NCBI GenBank assembly: GCA_029959615.1
Contig: JASCOD010000012.1
Location: 62,001-126,000 of the forward strand
Source: Flavobacteriaceae bacterium PS02338
GTDB taxonomy: Bacteria; Bacteroidota; Bacteroidia; Sphingobacteriales; Sphingobacteriaceae
Direction: 5' to 3'
Length of the DNA: 64,000 nucleotides
Shown: one piece after another, positions 43,296-51,479 of the stretch
How the letters are laid out: each line of letters opens with the position of its first letter
Position numbering within the stretch: the first letter of the stretch is position 1
Translations under genes and position numbers: made by a program
The notes under the pieces: model-generated
The model's input: the letters and a program-made list of their open reading frames with translations, nothing else
What the model was told of the DNA's origin: nothing
The model's database searches: none

Positions 43296-44096
43296 ATGAA
43301 AACAATAAAATTGAATAAATTCTATCTCTTAAACATGGCGGTGTTATTACTCTTACTATCGGCATGTAAAAAAGGAAATGAGAACTTTCTTTATAAGAAC
43401 GAACTGATGCCTGTTACCGTAACAGGTTTTAATGGAAGTGCCGAAAACTTACTGGTAAAACTAGGTGGTTTTGATTTTAGAATTCCGTTGATTCCTAATG
43501 CCAGTTTCAATGAAAAAGGTACTTACACATTTGCCGAAAACGAAGATAAAGTAAAGCTAACTATTAATGAAAAAACTACTGGAAAGCTTGTTTTGGAAAA
43601 AGAGCTTAACAAGGCAGATAGGGCTGCTAAGATTAATTTTTTCTACATGGATGGAGGCATTATTAACATGCCAGAAAAGCCAGAAGTAATAGCAGATAAA
43701 ATTAGTCTTATCTACATGTTTCAGCCAACAATAACAAATTACACCGAACCTGTTGATATTGTAGTGGGCAAGTATTTTATTACTCCGCAAGTATTTGAAG
43801 AAATATCCCGAGCAAAAAATGTAAAGCCTAATGAATTTACAGCACCAATGACTTTTTCTACATTTTCTACGACAAGGCAAGATTATAATGGCGTAATGAC
43901 ATCGGTGTCGTTTGTTGTTCGAATTTATAAAGCAGGAACTAATATTCCTTATATCGACGGCACAAGCTACACTTGGAATGCGCTCAGTTCAACCGCTCCT
44001 AAGCCAGCTGCTTCTGTGGCATCTTCAAAGATTTACGTCTTTTCAGAATCTCCACAGGGAAACATCATGAGGTTTTTTACCCGATTAGAATTATAA
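43296..44096 (+). CDS. Lipoprotein of unknown function (receptor partner)
   Basis: A 266-aa lipoprotein (VLLLLLSACKKGNE). The body is predicted all-beta, with an N-terminal small beta-domain (LMPVTVTGFNGSAENLLVKLGG) and a second beta-domain from about residue 125. It starts 11 bp after the receptor and ends 2 bp before the next lipoprotein gene. I do not recognise the family. It is probably a surface-exposed accessory that binds the receptor's substrate. Confidence 0.7.
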   Translation: MKTIKLNKFYLLNMAVLLLLLSACKKGNENFLYKNELMPVTVTGFNGSAENLLVKLGGFDFRIPLIPNASFNEKGTYTFAENEDKVKLTINEKTTGKLVLEKELNKADRAAKINFFYMDGGIINMPEKPEVIADKISLIYMFQPTITNYTEPVDIVVGKYFITPQVFEEISRAKNVKPNEFTAPMTFSTFSTTRQDYNGVMTSVSFVVRIYKAGTNIPYIDGTSYTWNALSSTAPKPAASVASSKIYVFSESPQGNIMRFFTRLEL

Positions 44097-44098
44097 AA

Positions 44099-44851
44099 AT
44101 GGCACACGTAATCAGAAGAATAAAACAATTAGGACTATTGGTTTGTGGCTTAACGGCTATAGTTGCCTGTAACAAAGAAGAGTTGAGACAAAAAGCTATT
44201 AGCGTTCTAGTAAAAGGCTACAATGTTGGTAACAGCGAACTCGAAATTTCAATAGATACAGTAGTTTACGACAAATTTAGGACGCAGCCAAATAGGCTGA
44301 TTAATTTTGGAAAGGTGTATACGCACTCTTCCAACAAAACTCAGTCGTTACTAAAAATTAAGGACTTAGTTTCTGGAAAGGAAGTTTATCAACATCAAAT
44401 TGATTTAAGCGCAAATAAATTCGATTATTTTTTTCCATTTGTGTTTATCAACGGCTCTGCATTAGAAATCAAATCTCCAACGGCAGATCCGGTGACGAAT
44501 AAAATGGCCTTCTATATCCATTATCCACAAAGTAACGATGCACTGGATATTTACATGAAAAATAGTGAAGGGGATATGGTCTATATCGCAAAGAATGTAA
44601 AACCGGGTACATGGAGTTACTCAGAATATCTTACCACCACAGGTTTTACAGATGAGAATGCCACTTACAATTGGTATTTCGTGAAAGCAGGAACTACCAA
44701 TCAGTGGGCTTTTCATGATAATGAATGGATGAGTCAATTCTCAACAGGTACTGTTTATTTGCCAAAAAATGGTGAATTGGGTAGGGTACAAACTTATTTT
44801 GTGACACCAGCATCTAACCAACTAGATGTAGTTAGTCTTTTTAAGCCCTGA
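44099..44851 (+). CDS. Lipoprotein of unknown function (second receptor partner)
   Basis: A 250-aa lipoprotein (LTAIVACNKEEL). Like its neighbour it opens with a small beta-domain (AISVLVKGYNVGNSELEISID) followed by a larger beta-rich half. The shared start pattern (strand, GYN or GFN, strand, then a basic turn) suggests the two lipoproteins are distant paralogues. It ends the receptor operon, before a clear terminator. Function unknown. Confidence 0.7.
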   Translation: MAHVIRRIKQLGLLVCGLTAIVACNKEELRQKAISVLVKGYNVGNSELEISIDTVVYDKFRTQPNRLINFGKVYTHSSNKTQSLLKIKDLVSGKEVYQHQIDLSANKFDYFFPFVFINGSALEIKSPTADPVTNKMAFYIHYPQSNDALDIYMKNSEGDMVYIAKNVKPGTWSYSEYLTTTGFTDENATYNWYFVKAGTTNQWAFHDNEWMSQFSTGTVYLPKNGELGRVQTYFVTPASNQLDVVSLFKP

Positions 44852-44866
44852 ATCTATTATTTAAAG

Positions 44867-44894
44867 GGAGCTCTGAATATTTATTCGGAGCTCC
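44867..44894 (+). terminator. Terminator of first receptor operon
   Basis: GGAGCTCTGAAT / ATTCGGAGCTCC hairpin (one G-T pair) with loop ATTT, followed by TTTTG. Confidence 0.85.
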
Positions 44895-44915
44895 TTTTGT
44901 TCATTAAATACTAAA

Positions 44916-45179
44916 ATGAAGGCCATCAACAAGCGAGATCATCTAGCAGTCATTTATGCCCTAAAACAAATGGAAGATTTGTTAAATCAAGAGGTAGAAG
45001 GTTTTATTAGGCATTCCGATACCTTATCCGAATTATACCAACATTATCAGGCATTGCTTGTAGAACTCTCGGTTTGCATTGCAGAATACGAAGTTTTACA
45101 CCATCATTTAAAAGTAAAGGTATTAGCACCCGCAATAAGAAAAGCTAAAAAGAGGAGCGAGATGAGTTTAGTAATCTAA
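44916..45179 (+). CDS. Small helical protein, 87 aa, unknown
   Basis: An 87-aa, mostly helical protein (MKAINKRDHLAVIYALKQ ... IRKAKKRSEMSLVI) with no signal or TM segment and a basic C-terminus. It lies between the terminator of the first receptor operon and the second sigma gene, so it may have its own promoter or be read with the sigma gene. I do not recognise it. Confidence 0.55.
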   Translation: MKAINKRDHLAVIYALKQMEDLLNQEVEGFIRHSDTLSELYQHYQALLVELSVCIAEYEVLHHHLKVKVLAPAIRKAKKRSEMSLVI

Positions 45180-45242
45180 ACGACCTAAGTAATATAAGCC
45201 GTTACGAAGATTAACTTCATTTTAATCTTTTGTTTACACGAT

Positions 45243-45833
45243 ATGTTGAAGTTTGTATCCAATACTGGCATGGAAATTCAGCAACAAACAGAGCACTATA
45301 TTTACGAAGTAGAAGAAGCTAGTTCTCTAGACTTCGATACGCTGTTTAAGAATTTCAGCGAAATGCTCTATAATTACGCTTTTTATTATCTAAATGATAT
45401 GGAAGCCGCAAAAAGTGTTGTGAATGATACTTTTTTGAGGCTTTGGGATGGCAAGCGCAAGCCACTTTACATCAAACCTTATTTATACCGCTCTGTTAAA
45501 AATGCTTGTCTAAATTATTTATCTCAACGTAAGGATAATGTCGTATTAAAAGAATCCTATGAATTGGAAAATTTATCGGATGGCTTTGTTAATGTTCACC
45601 ATAACGATGATACCATCGACAAACTTCTTTTTTTAGAAAAGGTAATCTCAAACTTGCCGGCAAAAAGACAGCTTGTATTTAAAATGTTCCGTTTCGAGGA
45701 ATTGAGCTATGCCGAAATAGCTGAGCTACTGAATATTTCTGTCAGAACAGTAGAAGATCATCTAGCCAAAAGCATGCAGTTTATCCACGCACAGGCAAAA
45801 CATTTAGTTGATCGAAAGTTAACGAATACTTAA
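45243..45833 (+). CDS. ECF sigma factor (second system)
   Basis: A 196-aa sigma factor; an internal Met at residue 10 (45270) is also possible as start. Region 2: FDTLFKNFSEMLYNYAFYYL, SVVNDTFLRLWDG, YLYRSVKNACLNYL. Region 4: ELSYAEIAELLNISVRTVEDHLAKSM. This is the Bacteroidota ECF type paired with FecR proteins, and the next gene is FecR-like. Confidence 0.92.
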   Translation: MLKFVSNTGMEIQQQTEHYIYEVEEASSLDFDTLFKNFSEMLYNYAFYYLNDMEAAKSVVNDTFLRLWDGKRKPLYIKPYLYRSVKNACLNYLSQRKDNVVLKESYELENLSDGFVNVHHNDDTIDKLLFLEKVISNLPAKRQLVFKMFRFEELSYAEIAELLNISVRTVEDHLAKSMQFIHAQAKHLVDRKLTNT

Positions 45834-45891
45834 CTTCTGCAAGCCCGTATTTCCTGCAAATTTCTTGTCTTTAAGAGTAAGAAATCTGTTC

Positions 45892-46893
45892 ATGGAAGAT
45901 CAAATTTGGAATAACATTATAAAAAGACTAACTGGCGTAGAAACAGAAGAAAGTAGGCTGCTTTTAGATCAATGGTTAAATGCAAGCGACGAAAACGTAA
46001 AGCTTTATCAAGAGGCCGAACAACTTTGGAAATGGACTGGTTCGTTGTCTAAAGCTGGTATAGAGGAAGATGCAGATATCTTCGTTCATCCGGCAGTAGA
46101 GCAAAATAAACGTAAATCTTTTAAAGGAATTATCAAATACGGTGTAGCGGCTTCTCTGGCTGTATTTACTTCACTTTCTGTGTATTATTTGTCCAAATCT
46201 AAATCTCAGGTAGAAGACATAGAAATTGCTTATACAGTTCATAAAGCTGTGAATGGTAAAGTGATGAAAGTGACCCTGCCTGATAGTTCAACCATTTGGC
46301 TTAATGCTGGTAGCGAAGTAAGTTATCCAAAAGATTTCCATACTAGAAAAACCAGGGCCATACAGTTAATTGGAGAAGCTTTCTTTGAAGTAAAACACAA
46401 TGAAAAACAGCCTTTTGTAGTAGAAAGTGGTAATCTCAAAACCATTGTCTATGGAACCAGCTTTAATGTGAGTTCTTATCAAGACAACCAACAGAGTTCG
46501 GTAACCGTAAAAACGGGAAAAGTGGGCGTGTTGTTGAAAGAAGATAGCTTGAGTAAGCCTACCATGTTATTACCAGGAAATAGATTGGTTTATCATCGGG
46601 ATAACGGAAAAATAGAGAAAATTGATAGCTATACCGAAGAAATAGCAGCGTGGTTAAATGGAAATTTAGCATTTGACCAAGCCACGCCTCAGGAAGTATT
46701 TGCAACACTAGAAAGGAAATTTGACGTAGAATTTAGCTTTAAAGAAACAGATTTTGAAGACTGTAAAATCACCGCAAAGTTTCCGAATCAATCACTAGAA
46801 ACAATATTAAATACATTAAGCGCCTCACTTCACTTGAAATTTAAAGAAAATGGAAAAACCATTGATGTAAAAGGAGGGCAATCATGTAAGTAA
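45892..46893 (+). CDS. FecR-type anti-sigma factor (second system)
   Basis: About 333 aa from ATG 45892 (MEDQIWNNIIKRLTG); the longer frame adds nine atypical residues. One TM helix (about 80-98), then a periplasmic FecR domain (GKVMKVTLPDSSTIWLNAGS, QLIGEAFFEVKHNEKQPFVV) and a DUF4974-type end (LAFDQATPQEVFATLERKF). It links the sigma factor before it with the STN receptor after it. Confidence 0.92.
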   Translation: MEDQIWNNIIKRLTGVETEESRLLLDQWLNASDENVKLYQEAEQLWKWTGSLSKAGIEEDADIFVHPAVEQNKRKSFKGIIKYGVAASLAVFTSLSVYYLSKSKSQVEDIEIAYTVHKAVNGKVMKVTLPDSSTIWLNAGSEVSYPKDFHTRKTRAIQLIGEAFFEVKHNEKQPFVVESGNLKTIVYGTSFNVSSYQDNQQSSVTVKTGKVGVLLKEDSLSKPTMLLPGNRLVYHRDNGKIEKIDSYTEEIAAWLNGNLAFDQATPQEVFATLERKFDVEFSFKETDFEDCKITAKFPNQSLETILNTLSASLHLKFKENGKTIDVKGGQSCK

Positions 46894-46900
46894 AATAAAA

Positions 46901-46965
46901 AGCCATCTCTGCTGCTACAGAAATGGCTAAAATTCTTATTGCCAAGGTCTGCTAACCTTAGGCAA
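46901..46965 (+). other. Two leader hairpins upstream of second receptor
   Basis: AGCCATCTCTG / CAGAAATGGCT (46901-46928) and TTGCCAAGGT / ACCTTAGGCAA (46939-46965, one bulge) follow each other in the 116-bp gap between fecR-type and receptor genes. Neither has a strong T-run, so RNA processing, stability or attenuation are all possible. Confidence 0.4.
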
Positions 46966-47009
46966 CTATTAATAATTATTAACGGTAATAATCAATAACA
47001 AACAAATTT

Positions 47010-50000
47010 ATGAAAAAAAACAATGGGTTATTTAACCCAAAAGGAATTTTTATGCGAATTAGCTTGATCTTCTGTTTGCTCTCTACGCTTTGCCTAACTT
47101 TTACTAATGCAGCTATAGTTAAGGCTCAGTATGGACTTGATAAAAGAATAGACATTAATTTACAAAATAGTTCTTTCCCAGAATTACTTAAAGAAATAGA
47201 ACGTAAAACAGGTGTAAGCTTTATTTATACCAATAAAGAAAATGTGACGGGTACAGTGTCGGTAAGTGATCAATCGAAAACTGCAAGAGCTATACTTACC
47301 CCACTTTTGAAAAAACATGATTTGCAGGTGGTAGAAAATGGACTTTTGGTGGTGTTGCGAAAGGTAGAAGCTAAAGTTTTAATGCAAGAAAAGCCAGGAA
47401 GTATTGTTGGTTTCGTGAAAGATGGCGCCAGCAATCAGATATTGCCTTACGCTACGGTAATCGTGAAAGGCACTAACCAGAAGGCAATTACAGATATGAA
47501 CGGTTATTTTGTATTAAGTAATATCAGTGCTGGTAAGGCCGTATTGAGAGTAACTTATATTGGTTTTAAAGCTTTCGAAACTACTGTTAATGTTGTTGGT
47601 GGTAAAACCAATAACGCTGATTTGAAACTGACCAGCGAAAGCAACGATATGAAAGGTATCACCATCACTGGTATTCGTAGAGGAGAGAGTGTGGCGTTAA
47701 ATAACATGCAAAATGCCGATAACGTAAAGTATGTACTTTCTGAAGAGCAAATTGAACGTTTCCCAGATGCAACCGTGGGTGAAGCGATGCAAAGAGTACC
47801 TGGTATTGCTATGGATTACAGTTATGGCTTGCCTAGAAACATCATTATTAGAGGTTTGGATCAAAGTATGGGTTCCGTTACTTTAAATGGAAACAGATTG
47901 CCATCTACTCAAACCAACTCTCGTGATATCGATTTAAATGGTATCCTTTCTTCAACGGTAGAGGCTATCGAGGTAAACAAAACACTTACACCAGATATGG
48001 AGGCCGATGGTACTTCTGGTTCTGTAAATATCATCTCGAAAACGCCGAAAATTGGAATGAAACAATTTCAAGTAAAAGGATCTTTCGGAAATAACTTCCT
48101 ATTAGGAAAGCAAAACTTTGATGGTGCGTTTAATTATGGTGAGCGCAAGAATAAAATCGCTTATTTAATCGGAGTAAATTACAGCAATACCAATAGGGGT
48201 GAAGATAGAGTTCAAAAAGATTATGAAACTTACGAAATCAATGGTGTTGAAAAATTGAAACTATCAAATCTAGAATTAGAAGGTTCTGATTTGAACAGAG
48301 AAAACATTGGTATACAAGGCGAATTGAGTTTCTTTCCAACAGAAAAAAGCCAAGTTTATGTACGAGGAAACTACAACAAGTTTTACGAATTACAAACTAG
48401 AGGTACCAAAAGCTACAGCATTGGCGAATATACTAGCGAAACTACAGTAGCGGATGTAAATATTGGTTCTAGTGGTACACCGAGAGATTACAATAGAGAT
48501 TTGTTCAGTGTATCTGCTGGTGCTAAAACAAACATCAACAACTGGATCGGTAATGTGGATGTAACTTATGCAAGTGGTCTTTATGACCAGCCAACTTACT
48601 ATGACGGTTTCTTTAATTATGGTGGTCTAACGGCAAATATGGATATGTCAAATCCAAGAGCACCACAATTTGGTTTTACTAATGGCAATCCTAACGATGC
48701 AAGTAAATACGTAACTTCTAATTACGTAAATAGACATCAGATTGCTAACGATAAAGATATTCAAGGTTCATTAAACATTGAGCGAACCTTTGATTTGAGC
48801 GATAAAAATAAGTTCAAATTTAAGTTTGGTGGTAGAATGAAATACAAGGAAGATGATCATACCAGAAGTTACTATCAATATAAATTGAAAACGGGAACGA
48901 TAGCGATGTCTAACTTCCTTTCAGATTACTCGAGAGAGAAATATTTCAATGGTCACTATAACCTTTCGGGAGCTATTGCCAATGGTTATTTGATGGAAGA
49001 ATATTATCAGAATAACTTAAACCTATTTAGTAATGACGAAACCTATATCCGCCAAAATACCGATCCTGACTCTTACAATGGTAAAGAAAACATGCAAGCA
49101 GGTTATGTGATGGGTAAATTAACTTTAGATAAGTTAGACATTATTACGGGTGTAAGATATGAAAATACTGGTTTTGAGTATAATGGTAATATCGTAAACT
49201 TCAATAACACTGGAGCTTATGTGTCTACCAATAAAGTAGCGGTTAAATCTAACTTCAATGGATTTTTCCCTAGCTTAAATTTAAAGTATGCAGTTTCTCC
49301 ACGTACCAACTTCAGAGCTGCGGTAACCAAATCATTGTCTAGACCAGGTTATTATGATTTAGTGCCTTGGGAAGAAATTGAAGTTCGTAGAAAGCGTATG
49401 AAAAAAGGAAATCCAGATTTAGACCAAGCGACTTCTGTTAACTACGATTTCTTGTTTGAACATTACCTAAAATCTTTAGGTTTAATTTCTGGTGGTATAT
49501 TCTACAAAAATATTGACAATTACATCTACGAAAGCGTTTATTTACAACAAGGCGGTACATTTGATCAGTACAATGTTACGCAAACTGTAAATGGAGCTAA
49601 TGCGCACGTATATGGTTATGAGCTAGCTTGGCAACAGCAATTAACCTTTTTACCAGGCTTCTGGAATGGATTTGGTATCTACGCTAACTACACTCAAATT
49701 CAATCTAAATTTAAGGTTCCTGGCATTGTGAGCGAGCGTACAGTTCGTTTGCCATCTATGCGTCCTAAAGTAGGTAATGCTTCATTATCTTATGAGAAAT
49801 ATGGTTTCTCTGGTCGTTTGTCATTAAACTTCTATGATACTTTTATTAATGAGTTAGCTGATGTAGAAGCGAACGATTTAATGGAAAAAGGAAGAGTACA
49901 ATTGGATTTCTCTGCTTCTCAAAAAATCAATAAGAAGTTCACCATTTTCATGGGAATTAGCAATATCAACAATGCGCAAACTATTCTTGATTTTGGCGAT

Positions 50001-50075
50001 GGCAGACCTAACGACCACAAATACTACTCTAGATGGGCTAATCTAGGTTTCAAATACAATCCATTTTATAAATAA
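47010..50075 (+). CDS. TonB-dependent receptor with STN domain (second system)
   Basis: A 1021-aa receptor: signal sequence, STN domain (about 40-105, ELLKEIERKTGVSFIYTNKE), CarboxypepD_reg-like domain (GSIVGFVKDGASNQILPYATV, about 130-215), plug (FPDATVGEAMQRVPGIAM, NIIIRGLDQSMGSVTLNGNR) and barrel with C-terminal FKYNPFYK. The phosphatase gene begins 2 bp later, so the imported substrate may be a phosphorylated compound. This is inference from context. Confidence 0.9.
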   Translation: MKKNNGLFNPKGIFMRISLIFCLLSTLCLTFTNAAIVKAQYGLDKRIDINLQNSSFPELLKEIERKTGVSFIYTNKENVTGTVSVSDQSKTARAILTPLLKKHDLQVVENGLLVVLRKVEAKVLMQEKPGSIVGFVKDGASNQILPYATVIVKGTNQKAITDMNGYFVLSNISAGKAVLRVTYIGFKAFETTVNVVGGKTNNADLKLTSESNDMKGITITGIRRGESVALNNMQNADNVKYVLSEEQIERFPDATVGEAMQRVPGIAMDYSYGLPRNIIIRGLDQSMGSVTLNGNRLPSTQTNSRDIDLNGILSSTVEAIEVNKTLTPDMEADGTSGSVNIISKTPKIGMKQFQVKGSFGNNFLLGKQNFDGAFNYGERKNKIAYLIGVNYSNTNRGEDRVQKDYETYEINGVEKLKLSNLELEGSDLNRENIGIQGELSFFPTEKSQVYVRGNYNKFYELQTRGTKSYSIGEYTSETTVADVNIGSSGTPRDYNRDLFSVSAGAKTNINNWIGNVDVTYASGLYDQPTYYDGFFNYGGLTANMDMSNPRAPQFGFTNGNPNDASKYVTSNYVNRHQIANDKDIQGSLNIERTFDLSDKNKFKFKFGGRMKYKEDDHTRSYYQYKLKTGTIAMSNFLSDYSREKYFNGHYNLSGAIANGYLMEEYYQNNLNLFSNDETYIRQNTDPDSYNGKENMQAGYVMGKLTLDKLDIITGVRYENTGFEYNGNIVNFNNTGAYVSTNKVAVKSNFNGFFPSLNLKYAVSPRTNFRAAVTKSLSRPGYYDLVPWEEIEVRRKRMKKGNPDLDQATSVNYDFLFEHYLKSLGLISGGIFYKNIDNYIYESVYLQQGGTFDQYNVTQTVNGANAHVYGYELAWQQQLTFLPGFWNGFGIYANYTQIQSKFKVPGIVSERTVRLPSMRPKVGNASLSYEKYGFSGRLSLNFYDTFINELADVEANDLMEKGRVQLDFSASQKINKKFTIFMGISNINNAQTILDFGDGRPNDHKYYSRWANLGFKYNPFYK

Positions 50076-50077
50076 AC

Positions 50078-51364
50078 ATGATTACAACTTTTAAGAAAAA
50101 GATGGCCTTCTTGGTAGCACTAGTTTTAGTGCTGCCAACTTTGGCAAAAGCGCAAGAATTTAAGGCTGGTAAGTTTCCAGACAGAATCATTTTGACTTGG
50201 TCTGCAGATCCAAAAACTACACAAGCTGTAACTTGGCGTACCGATAGTACTGTTAACAAAAGCTTTGCTCAAATTTTGGTAGAAGACAGTTCTCCGAAAT
50301 TGGATAAGCCAGAGGCAAAAGAATATCAGGCTAAAACTGAGGTGTTAAAAGGGAAAGCTTATGAGGCGGCAAATTATCACAGCGTAAATTTTGAAGGCTT
50401 AACTCCTGGTAAATTGTACACTTATAGAGTGGGAGATGGCACCAATTGGAGTGAGTGGTTTCAATTTAAAACAGCGCCAGAAAAGGAGCAAGCTTTTTCT
50501 TTCATTTATTTGGGAGATGCGCAAAATGATATCCGTTCAAAGTGGTCGAGGGTAATCAGAAAAGCATTTGCTACACATGGCGATGCCCGTTTTATCGTTC
50601 ATGCCGGAGATTTGATTAACCGTTCTAACAATGATAACGAGTGGGGTGAGTGGCACTTCGGTGGTGGTTTCATTAACGGAATGATTCCAAGTATCCCCTC
50701 ATCCGGTAACCACGAATATTTCCGCGATGAACAGCGTACTTTAACCTTAGACCCACACTGGAGAGCACAATATACTTTGCCAGAAAATGGCCCAAAGGGA
50801 TTGGAAGAGTCCGTTTATTATGTTGATTATGCGAATGTTCGTATCATTTCGCTAAACTCACAAATGATTGTGTTGGATTCAGCTTCTCTAAAAGCACAAG
50901 CGGTTTGGTTGGAAGAAGTATTGAAAAACAACCCAAAACGTTGGACCATGATTACTTATCACCATCCAATTTATTCTACCGCAAAAGGAAGAGATAATAA
51001 AGAGTTTAGAGAGCTCTTCAAACCGCTTTTCGATAAATATCATGTAGACTTATTGATGCAAGGACATGATCACACTTATAGTCGTGGACAGAATTTGCCT
51101 ACGGGTATATCTGGTAAAGTTGGTGGGCCTATGTATGTAGTTTCTGTAGCTGGACCAAAAATGTACAAAGTAGATGTCAATCCAAAATGGATGGACGTAT
51201 TTGCTGAAAATACGCAACTGTTTCAAATCATTAATGTAGATGGCGAAAACTTAACTTATACTGCTTATAAAGCATCAGGTGAAGTTTTCGATAGTTTTAA
51301 ATTGAAGAAATCAAACAAAGACAAAGCTGCTATATTTACCGATTTAAACAAAAACAAAAAATAA
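50078..51364 (+). CDS. Purple-acid-phosphatase-like metallophosphoesterase
   Basis: A 428-aa secreted enzyme (signal peptide ending LPTLAKAQ). An N-terminal fibronectin-like purple acid phosphatase domain (DRIILTWSADPKTTQAVTWR, about 30-135) precedes a metallophosphoesterase domain with YLGDAQ, AGDLINRSNN, SSGNHEY, TYHHPIY and GHDHTYSR, the full metal-binding set. It should release phosphate from extracellular or periplasmic monoesters. It is co-transcribed with the STN receptor and thus under the second sigma/FecR control. Confidence 0.88.
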   Translation: MITTFKKKMAFLVALVLVLPTLAKAQEFKAGKFPDRIILTWSADPKTTQAVTWRTDSTVNKSFAQILVEDSSPKLDKPEAKEYQAKTEVLKGKAYEAANYHSVNFEGLTPGKLYTYRVGDGTNWSEWFQFKTAPEKEQAFSFIYLGDAQNDIRSKWSRVIRKAFATHGDARFIVHAGDLINRSNNDNEWGEWHFGGGFINGMIPSIPSSGNHEYFRDEQRTLTLDPHWRAQYTLPENGPKGLEESVYYVDYANVRIISLNSQMIVLDSASLKAQAVWLEEVLKNNPKRWTMITYHHPIYSTAKGRDNKEFRELFKPLFDKYHVDLLMQGHDHTYSRGQNLPTGISGKVGGPMYVVSVAGPKMYKVDVNPKWMDVFAENTQLFQIINVDGENLTYTAYKASGEVFDSFKLKKSNKDKAAIFTDLNKNKK

Positions 51365-51387
51365 TATCCTAGTTTCTAATTTTGATG

Positions 51388-51420
51388 GCCGTTCAACTTA
51401 AGAGTTGAGCGGCTTTTGTT
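51388..51420 (+). terminator. Terminator after phosphatase gene
   Basis: GCCGTTCAAC / GTTGAGCGGC hairpin (51388-51413), loop TTAAGA, then TTTTGTTTT. Confidence 0.85.
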
Positions 51421-51468
51421 TTACCGCTCAGTTTACTTAGACTTAACAATGGCTTAGTATTGGCTAGT

Positions 51469-51476
51469 TACTTTTG
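51469..51476 (+). promoter_or_regulatory. -7 box at the start of hybrid kinase gene
   Basis: TACTTTTG, identical to the -7 boxes of both tRNA promoters here, overlaps the TTG codon at 51474 that opens the longest frame. A -33 box at the right distance was not seen. Confidence 0.35.
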
Positions 51477-51479
51477 GCG

